From Persicitalea jodogahamensis (GTDB lineage Bacteria > Bacteroidota > Bacteroidia > Cytophagales > Spirosomataceae), in contig NZ_BMXF01000001.1 in assembly GCF_014651615.1 (NCBI RefSeq), forward strand, positions 186,001 through 250,000: a stretch of DNA of 64,000 nucleotides. Reading direction: 5' to 3'. This document shows, one piece after another, positions 19,001 to 27,887 of this stretch; position 1 is the stretch's first letter; every line of letters begins with the position of its first letter. The position numbers and the translations under genes are program-made. Under the pieces are notes generated by a model. That model was not told the origin of the DNA. It made no database searches and was given only the letters and a program-made list of their open reading frames with translations.

Positions 19001-21047
19001 ATAATTGTGCCGCCGTGGCACCCTGACAATACACCAAATCAACGGTAGTGGGGGATGCCGGGCGCGGATTCACAACTACCTGGATGGACGCCCGCCGGTC
19101 GCTTTCGCAACCATTCTGGGTTTGGGTAACCGTGTAAGTGGTGCTGCCTGCGGCAGCGGTAGATGGCGTCGGGGCGGCAGTCAACAGCGTGCCCGCCTGA
19201 TTGTACCACTTCAATCCCGATCCGCTGGCGGTAAGAGCAGAGGCAGTTTCACCCACGCAATAAGTGACGGGTGAAGCTACGCCCGGCGGATTGGTACGGG
19301 TAATGCTAACAGAAATACTGGCTTTGTCGCTTTCGCAACCATTCACTGTCTGACTCACTTTGAAGGTCGAGTTGGCCGTGTTCGAAGGGGTAGGTGCACT
19401 GCTCAGAGGTGTATCGTTGGCAGTATACCATTTCAAGCTCGTTCCGGTTGCGGTCAGGACAGGGATGGTTTCGCCGTAGCAATACGTAAAGCCTGACGTT
19501 ACGCTGGGAGCCGCTGGCTTGGTCTTAATCTTGACATCAATTGTCGCCTTTGGCCCTTCACAACCGTTCACGGTTTGGGATACTTTATATGATGATGCAA
19601 TTGTATTGCTCGGTGTGGGTGCTCCTTGTATTGGAGCATCTGCTTCGTTGTACCATTTCAAGTTGCTGCCCGTTGCTGAAAGCGGTGAAGCTGTGCTTCC
19701 TTCGCAAATCTCTACCGGACTGGCGACAGTAGGGGCGAGGGGAAGAGATTTCACTGTCACGGTAACGGAAACCCTACTGCTTTCGCAACCACTCAAAGTT
19801 TGGCTGACATAGTAGTTGGTATTTCCCGCCGAAGCCGTCGAGGGCGTTGGGGCAGTAGCAAGCGCAGTTCCGCCGGATGGGGTAGAGTACCATTTGATGT
19901 CTCCTCCGGTGGCAATTAAGGCCGTGGATGTAGCACCTACACAATATTCCACAGAAGTAGTAGTGGAAGGGGTGGGCGTTTGGTTTATACTGACGCTTAT
20001 TGTAGCCTTGCCACTTTCGCAACCGTCCACCGTCTGGCTCACCTTATAGATGGAGCTGACCGTATTGGAAGGCGTGGGCGCACTGGCCAGCGGCGTATCG
20101 TTGACAGTGTACCATTTCAGGCCTGTCCCCGTGGCGGTCAATGGCGGAATGGTTTGCCCAGAACAATATGTGTAGCTGGGCGTTACGGCCGGAGGGGTGG
20201 GCCTGGTCTTGATAGTAACTTCAATGGTTTTTTTGAGACTTTCACAACCGTTTACCGTCTGGGTGACTTTATAGGTGGAGGCAGCATTATTGGGCGGCGT
20301 AGGTGCGCCCGGCAGCGGGTTGTCAGACACGTCGTACCATTTTAGATTATTGCCTGTGGCTGTTAGCGGGGAAGCCGGGCTCCCTTCACAAATTTGTACG
20401 GAACTGGCGCCTGCCGGGACACCTGGTGAGCTAGAAACCTGCACGCTGATGCTAACCTTTTCGCTTACGCAGCCTGCTGGCGCTACCTGGGCCACGCTGT
20501 AGGTCTGCGTACTGGCCGAGGCGGTAGAAGGGGTGGGAGCGGCTGCGAGCTCAGTACCCGCAGCATTATACCATTGCAGACTGTTGCCACCTGTTGCTGT
20601 GGCCGCTAACGGCGTGGCGGTTGCACCTACACAGTAATTGTAAGAAGTGGTGGTTACTGTGGGCGAAGCGGGTTTCTTGCCAATAGTAAGTACTGTTGCC
20701 CCCGTGGTACCGATGACTTGTGGTGCACTCGAAACCACTCGTAGCCGATAGCCGCTGCCAGCGGGCAGATCGTCAGGAAGAGTAGCGGTAAGAGGGCTGA
20801 CTGCCCCGGTCGTCAATAGTGTACGCGGACTGGAAAAGCTGCCTGTCGGCCCAGATAATTCGACGCTGAAAGCATTAGTAGCTCCGAAAGTACCTGTTTG
20901 CGTAAAAGGCACTGAAATGGTGGCCGGAACGCAATAAGAGGAAGTGGCTACTGTCCCGGTAGTGATCGTCTGCGCGGTTGACTTACTTATCCATCCCAGT
21001 CCGATCAGCCCCCCTAAAATTAAGTAAGTAAAAATTTTTCGTTGCAT
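16005..21047 (-). CDS. Giant secreted Ig-like repeat protein with T9SS type A sorting domain
   Basis: A 1,680-residue surface or secreted protein. A signal peptide (MQRKIFTYLILGGLIGLGWI) is followed by a non-repeat beta domain, then 15 Ig-like repeats of about 80 residues. Each has the pattern YC-x-G..L.ATG..LKWY....APTPST....YYVSQT..GCES. Two more PKD/Ig-like segments (about residues 1330-1590) and a C-terminal T9SS type A domain follow. The sorting domain shows AYPSPVQ, then VVDMRGR, then PAGVYFIKVENGG and ends in KILKTE. The paired Cys per repeat (YC and GC) likely form a disulfide. No enzyme domain is visible, so adhesion or a structural role is inferred. It is transcribed towards the sulfatase locus, and about 90 bases separate them. 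Confidence 0.93.
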   Translation of the reverse strand: MQRKIFTYLILGGLIGLGWISKSTAQTITTGTVATSSYCVPATISVPFTQTGTFGATNAFSVELSGPTGSFSSPRTLLTTGAVSPLTATLPDDLPAGSGYRLRVVSSAPQVIGTTGATVLTIGKKPASPTVTTTSYNYCVGATATPLAATATGGNSLQWYNAAGTELAAAPTPSTASASTQTYSVAQVAPAGCVSEKVSISVQVSSSPGVPAGASSVQICEGSPASPLTATGNNLKWYDVSDNPLPGAPTPPNNAASTYKVTQTVNGCESLKKTIEVTIKTRPTPPAVTPSYTYCSGQTIPPLTATGTGLKWYTVNDTPLASAPTPSNTVSSIYKVSQTVDGCESGKATISVSINQTPTPSTTTSVEYCVGATSTALIATGGDIKWYSTPSGGTALATAPTPSTASAGNTNYYVSQTLSGCESSRVSVTVTVKSLPLAPTVASPVEICEGSTASPLSATGSNLKWYNEADAPIQGAPTPSNTIASSYKVSQTVNGCEGPKATIDVKIKTKPAAPSVTSGFTYCYGETIPVLTATGTSLKWYTANDTPLSSAPTPSNTANSTFKVSQTVNGCESDKASISVSITRTNPPGVASPVTYCVGETASALTASGSGLKWYNQAGTLLTAAPTPSTAAAGSTTYTVTQTQNGCESDRRASIQVVVNPRPASPTTVDLVYCQGATAAQLSANGSNIKWYSAATGGSGSATAPTPSTTAVGTTVYYVTQTNSSGCESEVRAQLKVTVNPTPALPTVATPPVEYCEDATGATALTATIATGNTAKWYLPGGTTTATAPTPSTATAQTLTYSVTQTNSLGCESPKSEIKVVINPLPALPGITNQQVCQTKVEQAYTLTATASTGASLKWYTAATGGTGNSTAPTISLVNDGLVTYYVSQTTAKGCEGERAKITVNIKPLPVKPTVPAALAYCQSVVASSLTATPSAGGTLNWYGTSSTGGSASSSAPVPSTAADGETLYYVSQSVNGCEGDRSSIKVTVRATPQPSVEALKEYCQNASAQPLTATGENLKWYNAASGGTVSSSAPIPATNQVSTTSFYVSQTKTYTIEGIGLNCESPRARINVQINPTPSLPNVTAFQEFCQERQDKTFTFSATGDNLKWYNTPSGGNGSSSTPGINLKNTQETSYFVSQTTAKGCEGGRIETKVRVKRLPALPGVTPSIEYCQFERPNQLTASAESNAALNWYGTSAVGGDRSGVAPTPSTDNGGETSFYVSQTLEGCEGDRTSIRVLIKTTPKPGVTTPLEYCQNVAAQPLSAQGRDLKWYREPAATESQTTPFTPFTANVGNYAFYVTQTGTNGCESPKEKIDVRIKPLPSATVSGDNSISLGASSQITVAFTGDGPWDYKLSNGLTGKGETQNPLKITVTPTTTTTYTVTEVANVCGKGIPIGSAIVTVKIPTISTGNPTIASLCAGQSFTLPFQQSGDFVSGSKFNVQISLTEADAGFRTIPTVTTGSDAVATVPDTASGGNYFVRVVSESPQFVIKGSTSPVQVTVQPKPTATVSGSSTILIGETAAINVAFTGGSPWTFNFNNGRRDSLITTSVTPFVINVKPDSTTTYKLSSVANSCGEGRVSGTARIQVDPILGTEPTVAAAWLKAYPSPVQTICVVEIETPPAGDAATLRVVDMRGRTVSEQKTRRTRNEVDFTAQPAGVYFIKVENGGRVGVRKILKTE
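17070..20680 (-). repeat. Array of 15 Ig-like coding repeats in three-domain super-repeats
   Basis: Repeats of about 240 bases encode successive Ig-like domains. Repeats 2-3-4 resemble 5-6-7 one for one (QICEG/EICEG, TYCSG/TYCYG, EYCVG/TYCVG). Repeats 10-11-12 likewise resemble 13-14-15 (TTAKGCEG in 10 and 13, LNWYGTS in 11 and 14, EYCQNxxAQPL in 12 and 15). Edges are approximate. Confidence 0.85.
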
Positions 21048-21124
21048 AACGTGTTCTTTTTAAGAAATTTAAATGCTGTGTGGGTAAAAAATGGCGGATA
21101 AAGTTAGGTATATTTTTTAATAAA

Positions 21125-21163
21125 AAACCAAGAACGCAGCCCTGGCTGACCAGAGCTGCGTTC
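21125..21163 (-). terminator. Intrinsic terminator after the GH3/serine-hydrolase gene
   Basis: Downstream of the stop at 21195 on the minus strand, GAACGCAGC and GCTGCGTTC form a 9-bp stem (21155-21163 with 21132-21140). TTGGTTTTTTATT follows. Confidence 0.75.
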
Positions 21164-21194
21164 GATAAGACTGCATTCCCAGGAATCAGTATTT

Positions 21195-24100
21195 TCAGGA
21201 CGGAATGAGGGCTTCATATATGATGTCATGAATCTTGCGCCGGGTGCGGTGGGTGGAAATGCCCCGATTTTCCATGTCGGGATGAATGCGATTGGACAAA
21301 AATACGAATATCAACTCTTCGTCAGGGTCTACCCAAACTACCGCCCCTGTGAACCCTGTATGACCAAACGAATTGGCCGAAGCCTGGTCCGACACGTACG
21401 AACTATTGCCCGAAGAAGGAGCTTTGTCCCAACCCAATCCCCGATGATGGCCCTCGTCGGCCATACGAGCAAAAGCAGGAACCGTGCCAGATTGAAAATA
21501 CTGCTTGCCACCGTACTTCCCTTTCCACAAGTTCATTTGCATTAAAGTGGCCAGGTCAGTGGCCGTGCCAAACAAGCCGGCATGTCCCGAGACACCGCCC
21601 TGAATGGCCGCCATTTGGTCGTGTACTGTACCTTGCAGCAATTGGCTGCGAAAGCGGTAGTCTTGCTCGGTGGGCGCGATCCTTTCCGCCGGGAATCGGC
21701 GCAAAGGGTTGAAACCCAGCGTAGGCAATCCCATCGGTTCATAAAAAGTTTTGTAGGCAAACACGTCCAGTGGTAAGCCTGTCAGCCGCTCAACGACTTT
21801 CTGCAAAGTAAGAAAACCCAGGTCGCTGTACACATACGCATATCTTCCAGCCTTGTCGCGGCGGTTATTGAGGGGCGATCCGACGACCCATTTCCAGACT
21901 GAATCCCGGAGCATTGATTTGGCGAAAAGTTTTGGTGCCACCTGCAGTTGAAAGGAGGTATCGGGCTGGGCGCTGTAATATTCGGGCAGTAATCCGCCGC
22001 CGCCCGTCATGGTATTTTTCCAGAGCGTAGGATAAAAGGAAACCAGACCGGAGCGGTGCAGCAGCAGATCGCGAATGGTAAAGTTTTGTTTGTTGGTCCC
22101 TTTCAATTCGGGTAAATAGAAAGCCGCCTTTTGATCCAGATCAAGCTTTTTCTGATCGTAAAGCCACATCAGGGATTGCAGCGTAGCCGAAACTTTCGTT
22201 ACGGAAGCCACATCGTAAATCGTTTCGGGGGTCGTGCGTGCGCCGGATCGGTAGTCAAGCCCGCCGTACGCTTTGGAGTAAACGATCCGGCCCTTGTGGG
22301 CCACCACCACCTGGCAACCGGGAAATACTTTCTGGCCGATGGCGTCGGTCACTACATCGTCGATTTTGCGCAATTTATTGCCATCCATGCCCACGCTTTC
22401 AGGCGTGCCGTAGCTTAAGCGATCCAGTACGGCTGTTTCAGCGAAAGTACCGGGTCGATAGCCTGCCACCGATACGGGTAGTCGGCCCAAAGCGGGTAGC
22501 GCCCCGAATAGGATTTGCGAGGTCACCTGCTCGGTGGTTTCATTGTCTTCATTGGCACAAATCAAGGCGTCGGTCTGGGGGAAGAACCGAATACTGTACG
22601 GCGTGCCGAACAGGCAAAGTACCACTTTCTTATTGGCCTCGCGCAGCCGCGAGACAAAGTTGATGGTACCGTTGGTGATATTATGGCGGCGACGCGGTGA
22701 GTTACTGATCTCGTGGACACCCACCACGACCGCATCGTAGGGTTGCAGATATTCCAGCATCTCGGCTATTTCCTTTTCGCCGTTGGGTTTGTCCTCAAAT
22801 ATGAAGTGTTTTACCGGCGCGTAGCGGCTCATCATTTTCTGAAATTCCGTACCGACACCCGCACCCACCGTGACGGATGCAACCCTGGCACTTTCCAGCG
22901 AGCCAAAAGGCAACAAATTGTTTTCATTACGGACCACCGTTACCGACGCTTCGCTCAGTTCACTGGCCAATTCCTGACTTTTTTCGTTGTTCAGGTCTTG
23001 AAACAAATTTTTGGTATCGACAGGCTTATAATCGCCTAGTCCTGACCAGTACTTGCCTTGCAGGATGCGCTTTACTTTATCGTTAATAAATTTCTCGCTG
23101 ATCGTACCGTCTGCCAGAGCATCTTTGATGCGCTGGACGGTTTCGCCAACACTATTCGGATAGAGCAGTATGTCATTTCCGGCTATAAGAGCTTTGAGGT
23201 TCACGTCAGGAGCGCGGCCGGTTTTCAGAACGCCGCGCATGTTCATGGCGTCGGTGAAAATCAGGCCGCGAAAGCCCATTTCGGTGCGTAACAAGTCGGT
23301 AACTACCTTCTGGGAAAGTGAAGTCGCTAAAAGCGGCGTGTTGTCCAGTACGGGCACATATAAGTGGCCGGTTAAGACGCCCATCAGGCTGTCGGCAATC
23401 AGGCGGCGATAAGGATAAAGATCAATGTCGCGCAGCTGGTCCGAGGAGTGAGTCACTACCGGTAGCGTGTAGTGTGAGTCGGCGTCAGTATCGCCGTGGC
23501 CGGGAAAGTGCTTGGCCGTGGCGATGACTCGGTTGCGCTGTAAGCCTTTCATATAGGCCACCGACTTACGCGTAACGTTCTCGCGGTCCTCGCCGAACGA
23601 GCGGTAGCCGATCACCGGGTTATCGGGATTGCTGTTGATATCGGAAACAGGAGCAAAATTGATTTGAATCCCCAAACGGCGGCAGTGCTGACCAATCTGG
23701 TCGCCCATGCGGTAGATCAGGCTGTCATCACGGATCGCTCCAAGTACCATTTGCTTGGGAAAAATCATTGCGCTGTCGAGCCGCATTCCCAGGCCCCACT
23801 CGCCGTCAATGCCAATAAATAAAGGTACTTTCGACTGCGCCTGGTAGCGGTTGGTCAGCAGTGCCTGACGGTAAGGGCCGCCCTGAAAGAAAATCAGGCC
23901 GCCCAGATGGTAGTCCTGGATCAGGCGCTCAATCTGGCGGTATTCTATTTCGTTGCGGTTGGAGAAAGTGGCAATCATGAAGAACTGACCGATTTTCTCG
24001 TCCAGCGTGAGCGTCTGTAAAACGCTGTCTGCCCACGCACTTTCGGGCAGAACCTTGATGGCTTTTGAGTGTTTTTTCGCTTTGGCAACGGGAGCTGCTA

Positions 24101-24254
24101 CCTCTTCGGGTGTAGATTTGAGCAACACGAATGGAACGGAACTTGTAAGCTCCCAAGCCGGAGCTACGACGGAACTCACTACCAACGCAATCACCACTCC
24201 CAACGCTATTCTGGAAAACTTTATCCGATTTACCCGGCCAAACCAATTACTCAT
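21195..24254 (-). CDS. Fusion of GH3 beta-N-acetylhexosaminidase-like and class C beta-lactamase-like serine hydrolase
   Basis: A 1,019-residue exported two-enzyme protein. A signal or anchor helix (about residues 10-32) leads into a GH3 domain of the NagZ type. It has the K248-HFPGHGDT motif whose His/Asp loop is the acid/base element of NagZ enzymes, and the nucleophile Asp335 in FTDAMNMRG. A GH3 C-terminal alpha/beta domain follows at about 440-610. The second half is a beta-lactamase/DD-peptidase fold with S684-VTK, Y809-SD and H965-TG. Such fusions are known in Bacteroidota. Together they suggest peptidoglycan or amino-sugar recycling in the periplasm, but the serine hydrolase substrate is unknown. 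It is divergent from the rhodanese gene. Confidence 0.92.
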   Translation of the reverse strand: MSNWFGRVNRIKFSRIALGVVIALVVSSVVAPAWELTSSVPFVLLKSTPEEVAAPVAKAKKHSKAIKVLPESAWADSVLQTLTLDEKIGQFFMIATFSNRNEIEYRQIERLIQDYHLGGLIFFQGGPYRQALLTNRYQAQSKVPLFIGIDGEWGLGMRLDSAMIFPKQMVLGAIRDDSLIYRMGDQIGQHCRRLGIQINFAPVSDINSNPDNPVIGYRSFGEDRENVTRKSVAYMKGLQRNRVIATAKHFPGHGDTDADSHYTLPVVTHSSDQLRDIDLYPYRRLIADSLMGVLTGHLYVPVLDNTPLLATSLSQKVVTDLLRTEMGFRGLIFTDAMNMRGVLKTGRAPDVNLKALIAGNDILLYPNSVGETVQRIKDALADGTISEKFINDKVKRILQGKYWSGLGDYKPVDTKNLFQDLNNEKSQELASELSEASVTVVRNENNLLPFGSLESARVASVTVGAGVGTEFQKMMSRYAPVKHFIFEDKPNGEKEIAEMLEYLQPYDAVVVGVHEISNSPRRRHNITNGTINFVSRLREANKKVVLCLFGTPYSIRFFPQTDALICANEDNETTEQVTSQILFGALPALGRLPVSVAGYRPGTFAETAVLDRLSYGTPESVGMDGNKLRKIDDVVTDAIGQKVFPGCQVVVAHKGRIVYSKAYGGLDYRSGARTTPETIYDVASVTKVSATLQSLMWLYDQKKLDLDQKAAFYLPELKGTNKQNFTIRDLLLHRSGLVSFYPTLWKNTMTGGGGLLPEYYSAQPDTSFQLQVAPKLFAKSMLRDSVWKWVVGSPLNNRRDKAGRYAYVYSDLGFLTLQKVVERLTGLPLDVFAYKTFYEPMGLPTLGFNPLRRFPAERIAPTEQDYRFRSQLLQGTVHDQMAAIQGGVSGHAGLFGTATDLATLMQMNLWKGKYGGKQYFQSGTVPAFARMADEGHHRGLGWDKAPSSGNSSYVSDQASANSFGHTGFTGAVVWVDPDEELIFVFLSNRIHPDMENRGISTHRTRRKIHDIIYEALIPS

Positions 24255-24277
24255 GCTACTCGTTTACAACTAAAATT

Positions 24278-24311
24278 CAAACTATTACGGACGGGGGGAT
24301 TTACCAACAAA
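24278..24311 (-). promoter_or_regulatory. Possible sigma-A promoter of the GH3 fusion gene
   Basis: On the minus strand, TTTG (24311-24308) is followed 20 bases later by TAATAGTTTG. This resembles the Bacteroidota TTTG/TAnnTTTG arrangement, with an imperfect -7 box. It is 24 bases upstream of the start codon. Confidence 0.3.
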
Positions 24312-24341
24312 GGCCTTCTCGCACTAATATAACGCAATATT

Positions 24342-24845
24342 GTGAAAAAAACATTGATTATACTGCCCTTCGCTTTGCTTATTCCCTTTACCGCTTCCCT
24401 CGCCCAAATCACCTCCGGCACCTACCGGGCCATGCTCAATACGCTTTACAAGAAGGAGGTACCGCTGGTCAGCTGCGAAAAGGCCAGTCAGATGCCCGAC
24501 GCACTCTTTTTGGATGCCAGAGCCTACGAAGAGTTTAAAGTGAGTCATATTCCTGATGCCCGTTGGGTTGGTTATGAGGAATTTACGCTGGACAAAGTAC
24601 AAAGTATCGGCAAGAACACGCCGATTGTAATCTATTGCTCCGTTGGGGTCAGGAGCGAGAGGATTGGGAAGAAATTACTGGATGCAGGCTTTACCAACGT
24701 GCAAAATCTGTACGGGAGTCTTTTCGAGTGGGTGAATCAGGACTACCCGATTGTAGATGCAGACGGCAAGCCTACACGAAAAGTACACGCCTACTCCCGC
24801 GCCTGGGGCGTGTGGCTTAATAAAGGGGAGAAGGTTTACGAGTGA
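24342..24845 (+). CDS. Periplasmic rhodanese-like domain protein
   Basis: A 167-residue exported single-domain rhodanese. A signal peptide (MKKTLIILPFALLIPFTASLA) precedes the fold. FLDARAYEEFKVSHIPDARW is the usual start of the rhodanese domain, and the active loop is C99-SVGVRSERI with the catalytic Cys present. It probably handles sulfane sulfur transfer or thiol redox in the periplasm; the acceptor is unknown. The tail after the domain (about residues 135-167, with HAYSRAWGVWLNKGE) is conserved-looking and not part of the core fold. It is divergent from the GH3 fusion gene and convergent with uvrA. Confidence 0.88.
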   Translation: MKKTLIILPFALLIPFTASLAQITSGTYRAMLNTLYKKEVPLVSCEKASQMPDALFLDARAYEEFKVSHIPDARWVGYEEFTLDKVQSIGKNTPIVIYCSVGVRSERIGKKLLDAGFTNVQNLYGSLFEWVNQDYPIVDADGKPTRKVHAYSRAWGVWLNKGEKVYE

Positions 24846-24867
24846 AAAGGCTTAAAGGGTGGGATCT

Positions 24868-27765
24868 TCAAGCCTTCCCCAACTTCCCCCGCAGAAAATC
24901 CGCCGTGTAGTTTCCTTCCAGCCCTACCATATCCTCCGGTGTACCGGCATAAGTAATGTAGCCGCCGCTTTCGCCACCTTCCGGGCCAAGGTCGATGATC
25001 CAGTCGGCGCACTTAATGACCTCCATGTTGTGTTCGATTACGATAACGCTGTCGCCCTGATCCACGAGGGCGTTGATGGCGGCCAGTAGTTTTTTGATGT
25101 CGTGAAAATGCAAGCCCGTGGTGGGTTCATCGAAAATAAAGAGCGTTTTGCCTTTATTAGAATTACCCTTTCCCAAGAAAGACGCCAGCTTTACCCGCTG
25201 CGCCTCGCCACCCGATAGTGTGTTGGATGACTGCCCCAGCGTGACGTAGCCCAAGCCGACGTCTTGTAGAGGTTGTAGTTTTTCGACCAGCCGCTCCTCA
25301 GAATCCCGGAAAAAGTCGATGGCATCGTCAACGGTCATGTCCAGAATATCGGCCACGTCTTTTTCGTGGTACTTTACTTCCAGGATTTCCTGTTTGAAGC
25401 GTTTGCCACCGCAGCCTTCGCATTTGAGGTAAATATCGGCCATGAACTGCATCTCGATTTTGACCTGGCCTTCGCCCTGGCAAACCTCGCAGCGCCCCCC
25501 ATCGACGTTGAACGAAAAGTGCGACGGCTTGTAGCCCCGCGCCTTGGCCAGCGGCAGATCGGCCATCATCTGGCGCATGTAGTCGTAGGCTTTGATGTAG
25601 GTGACGGGATTGGAGCGTGAGGACTTGCCGATAGGGTTTTGATCTACCATTTCTACGGCCTCCACGCGGTTCAGGCTGCCCGCCAGCTCGTCAAATTTGC
25701 CAACATCCTCACCGTATTCCCCTTTCGTGCGCATCAAGGCAGGGTAAAGTAGTTTGCGCACCAGCGTTGATTTACCCGAGCCGCTCACGCCGGTTACGAC
25801 GGTAAGCGTATTGAGCGGAAATTTCGCACTCACATCTTTCAGGTTATTTTCCCGGGCCCCTTTCAATTCCAGAAAGTGGGTGAATTTCCGGCGGAATGTC
25901 GGCACAGGGATGGAATCTTTTCCTAGCAAGAAATCCAGGGTGTACGAGTGGCTGTTGGCTTTTTCTTTCCCATTTTTTCCATATTCCTTGACTTCTTCCC
26001 AATCACCCTGGAAAACCAAATGGCCACCGCCCGTCCCGGCTTTGGGGCCGATGTCGATAATCTGGTCGGCGGCGTGCATAACTTCCTCTTCGTGCTCCAC
26101 CACGATAACCGTGTTTCCCAGATCTCGCAGCGATTCCAGCACGCCCACCAGCCGCTGCGTGTCGCGCGGGTGCAAACCAATGCTGGGCTCGTCGAGAATA
26201 TACATGGAACCTACCAGCGCGCTCCCCAGCGAGGTGGCCAGTTTGATGCGCTGAAACTCGCCACCCGACAGGGAGTTGGTGAGGCGATTGAGCGACAGGT
26301 AGCCCAGGCCCACCCGCACCATGTATTCCAAGCGATTATTGATTTCGGTCAGGATGCGTTTTCCGATCTGCTGACTATGTTCGTCCAGCTCGAGGTTTTT
26401 GAAAAAATCCAAAGCATCTTCAATGGATTTTAGTACCAGATCGGTGATGGATGCGCCTGCGATCTTGACATAAGCCGCATCCTTTCGCAGCCGCGAGCCC
26501 CGACAGTCGGGACAAGTAGTGCGGCCCCGGTAGCGCGACAACATCACGCGGTACTGTATTTTGTGGGTTTGCTTTTCTATTTCATTGAAAAAAGCGTCCA
26601 GTCCCTTGAAATGCGAGTTGCCCGTCCAGAGCAAATCCTTTTCGGCCTGGCTCAGATCTTTGTAGGGCCGATGAATCGGGAAGTCGAAGCGGATACCGTT
26701 ACGTAATAGTGGTTTCAGCCACTCGCTCATCTTCTCGGTCCGCCAGGGCGCAATGGCTCCCTCGAAAACCGACAGACCTTTGTCGGGAATAACCAAATCA
26801 GGGTCAATGCCAAGTACCTTGCCGAAGCCTTCGCAGCGCTTACAAGCGCCATAAGGATTATTGAAGCTGAACAGGTTGACGCTAGGCTCCTCGAAAAGAA
26901 TGCCGTCTAATTCAAACTTATCAGAAAAAGTACGCTGCTCCTGTCCCACAATTTCGACTACACAACTACCTTCACCCTCGAAGAAGGCCGTCTGCACCGA
27001 GTCCGACAGGCGGTACTGCGTATCTTCATCATCGGGCTGTACGGCGGCGCGGTCGATGAGGATGAAAAGCTCTTCGGCTTCCGAGATTTCGGCTAGTTCT
27101 TCGCCTTCCAGTACTTCTTCGATAAATTGCGTTTCGCCACCGCGCACAATGCGGTTGTAGCCTTTGGAAAGCAGGATGTTCAGCTCCTCAGCCAGCGTAC
27201 GGCCGGGCCGCACCAGCAACGGGGCCATCACCAGCACACGGGTACCTTCCGGGTGGGCGAGCATAAAATCCACCACGTCAGTGACGGTGTCCTTGCGCAC
27301 CACGTCGCCCGAAATCGGTGAGTAGGTAACCCCGATGCGGGCGAAAAGCAACTTTAAGTAATCATAAATCTCGGTACTTGTCCCGACCGTCGAGCGCGGG
27401 TTGCGGGTATTAACCTTCTGCTCGATGGCAATGGCAGGCGATACGCCCCGGATGTACTCCACCTCAGGCTTTTCCATCCGGCCCAGAAACTGCCGGGCGT
27501 AACTGCTCAAACTCTCGACGTACATGCGCTGCCCTTCGGCAAAGAGCGTATCGAAGGCCAGCGAGGACTTGCCCGAGCCGGAAAGCCCCGTGACTACCAC
27601 CAGCATATTGCGCGGAATGGCGACGTCAATATTTTTAAGGTTGTGAACTTTGGCTCCCTTGATAAGAATAAAGCGGCGGGCGTCCAGGTCGGCAAAATCT
27701 ATTTCTTCTGCGGGAATTGTTTCGGATGAGGTGGTCATGCGCTGGGTTAAGGTGTGTCTGGCCAT
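24868..27765 (-). CDS. uvrA: Excinuclease ABC subunit A
   Basis: A 965-residue damage-recognition ATPase of nucleotide excision repair in the cytoplasm. Both ABC modules are complete: Walker [10 protein letters not shown] near the N-terminus and GVSGSGKST in the second half, two LSGGE signatures, and ILDEPS and [10 protein letters not shown] Walker B motifs. Zinc modules are visible as [19 protein letters not shown] and CEVCQGEGQ with a later CEGCGGKRF. Length matches the family. ATG codons at 27765 and 27738 are both possible starts; the conserved region begins about 30 residues in, so I cannot choose firmly. A 19-bp perfect palindrome lies just upstream of the first. Confidence 0.97.
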   Translation of the reverse strand: MARHTLTQRMTTSSETIPAEEIDFADLDARRFILIKGAKVHNLKNIDVAIPRNMLVVVTGLSGSGKSSLAFDTLFAEGQRMYVESLSSYARQFLGRMEKPEVEYIRGVSPAIAIEQKVNTRNPRSTVGTSTEIYDYLKLLFARIGVTYSPISGDVVRKDTVTDVVDFMLAHPEGTRVLVMAPLLVRPGRTLAEELNILLSKGYNRIVRGGETQFIEEVLEGEELAEISEAEELFILIDRAAVQPDDEDTQYRLSDSVQTAFFEGEGSCVVEIVGQEQRTFSDKFELDGILFEEPSVNLFSFNNPYGACKRCEGFGKVLGIDPDLVIPDKGLSVFEGAIAPWRTEKMSEWLKPLLRNGIRFDFPIHRPYKDLSQAEKDLLWTGNSHFKGLDAFFNEIEKQTHKIQYRVMLSRYRGRTTCPDCRGSRLRKDAAYVKIAGASITDLVLKSIEDALDFFKNLELDEHSQQIGKRILTEINNRLEYMVRVGLGYLSLNRLTNSLSGGEFQRIKLATSLGSALVGSMYILDEPSIGLHPRDTQRLVGVLESLRDLGNTVIVVEHEEEVMHAADQIIDIGPKAGTGGGHLVFQGDWEEVKEYGKNGKEKANSHSYTLDFLLGKDSIPVPTFRRKFTHFLELKGARENNLKDVSAKFPLNTLTVVTGVSGSGKSTLVRKLLYPALMRTKGEYGEDVGKFDELAGSLNRVEAVEMVDQNPIGKSSRSNPVTYIKAYDYMRQMMADLPLAKARGYKPSHFSFNVDGGRCEVCQGEGQVKIEMQFMADIYLKCEGCGGKRFKQEILEVKYHEKDVADILDMTVDDAIDFFRDSEERLVEKLQPLQDVGLGYVTLGQSSNTLSGGEAQRVKLASFLGKGNSNKGKTLFIFDEPTTGLHFHDIKKLLAAINALVDQGDSVIVIEHNMEVIKCADWIIDLGPEGGESGGYITYAGTPEDMVGLEGNYTADFLRGKLGKA

Positions 27766-27768
27766 CGT

Positions 27769-27787
27769 GATATGGCCGGGCCATATC
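27769..27787. promoter_or_regulatory. Perfect 19-bp palindrome just upstream of uvrA
   Basis: GATATGGCC, a single central G, then GGCCATATC form a perfect dyad. It lies 3 bases before the ATG at 27765, or about 30 bases before the ATG at 27738. The form suits a dimeric repressor site, but no regulator is identified. Confidence 0.4.
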
Positions 27788-27887
27788 CTGACTTTAACCC
27801 CAAAAGCATTTCTTTAGTTTTTGGAAGAACACAGAAAATCAGGCATCGTTCGCTGAAAGGTCGGCGCAAATCGAATCCAGTTCAAAT

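Noticed and set aside
17070-20680. Possible CRISPR array because of regular repeats
   Set aside because: The repeats are about 240 bases, diverged and in frame within one long gene that encodes Ig-like domains. There are no short identical repeats with unique spacers.
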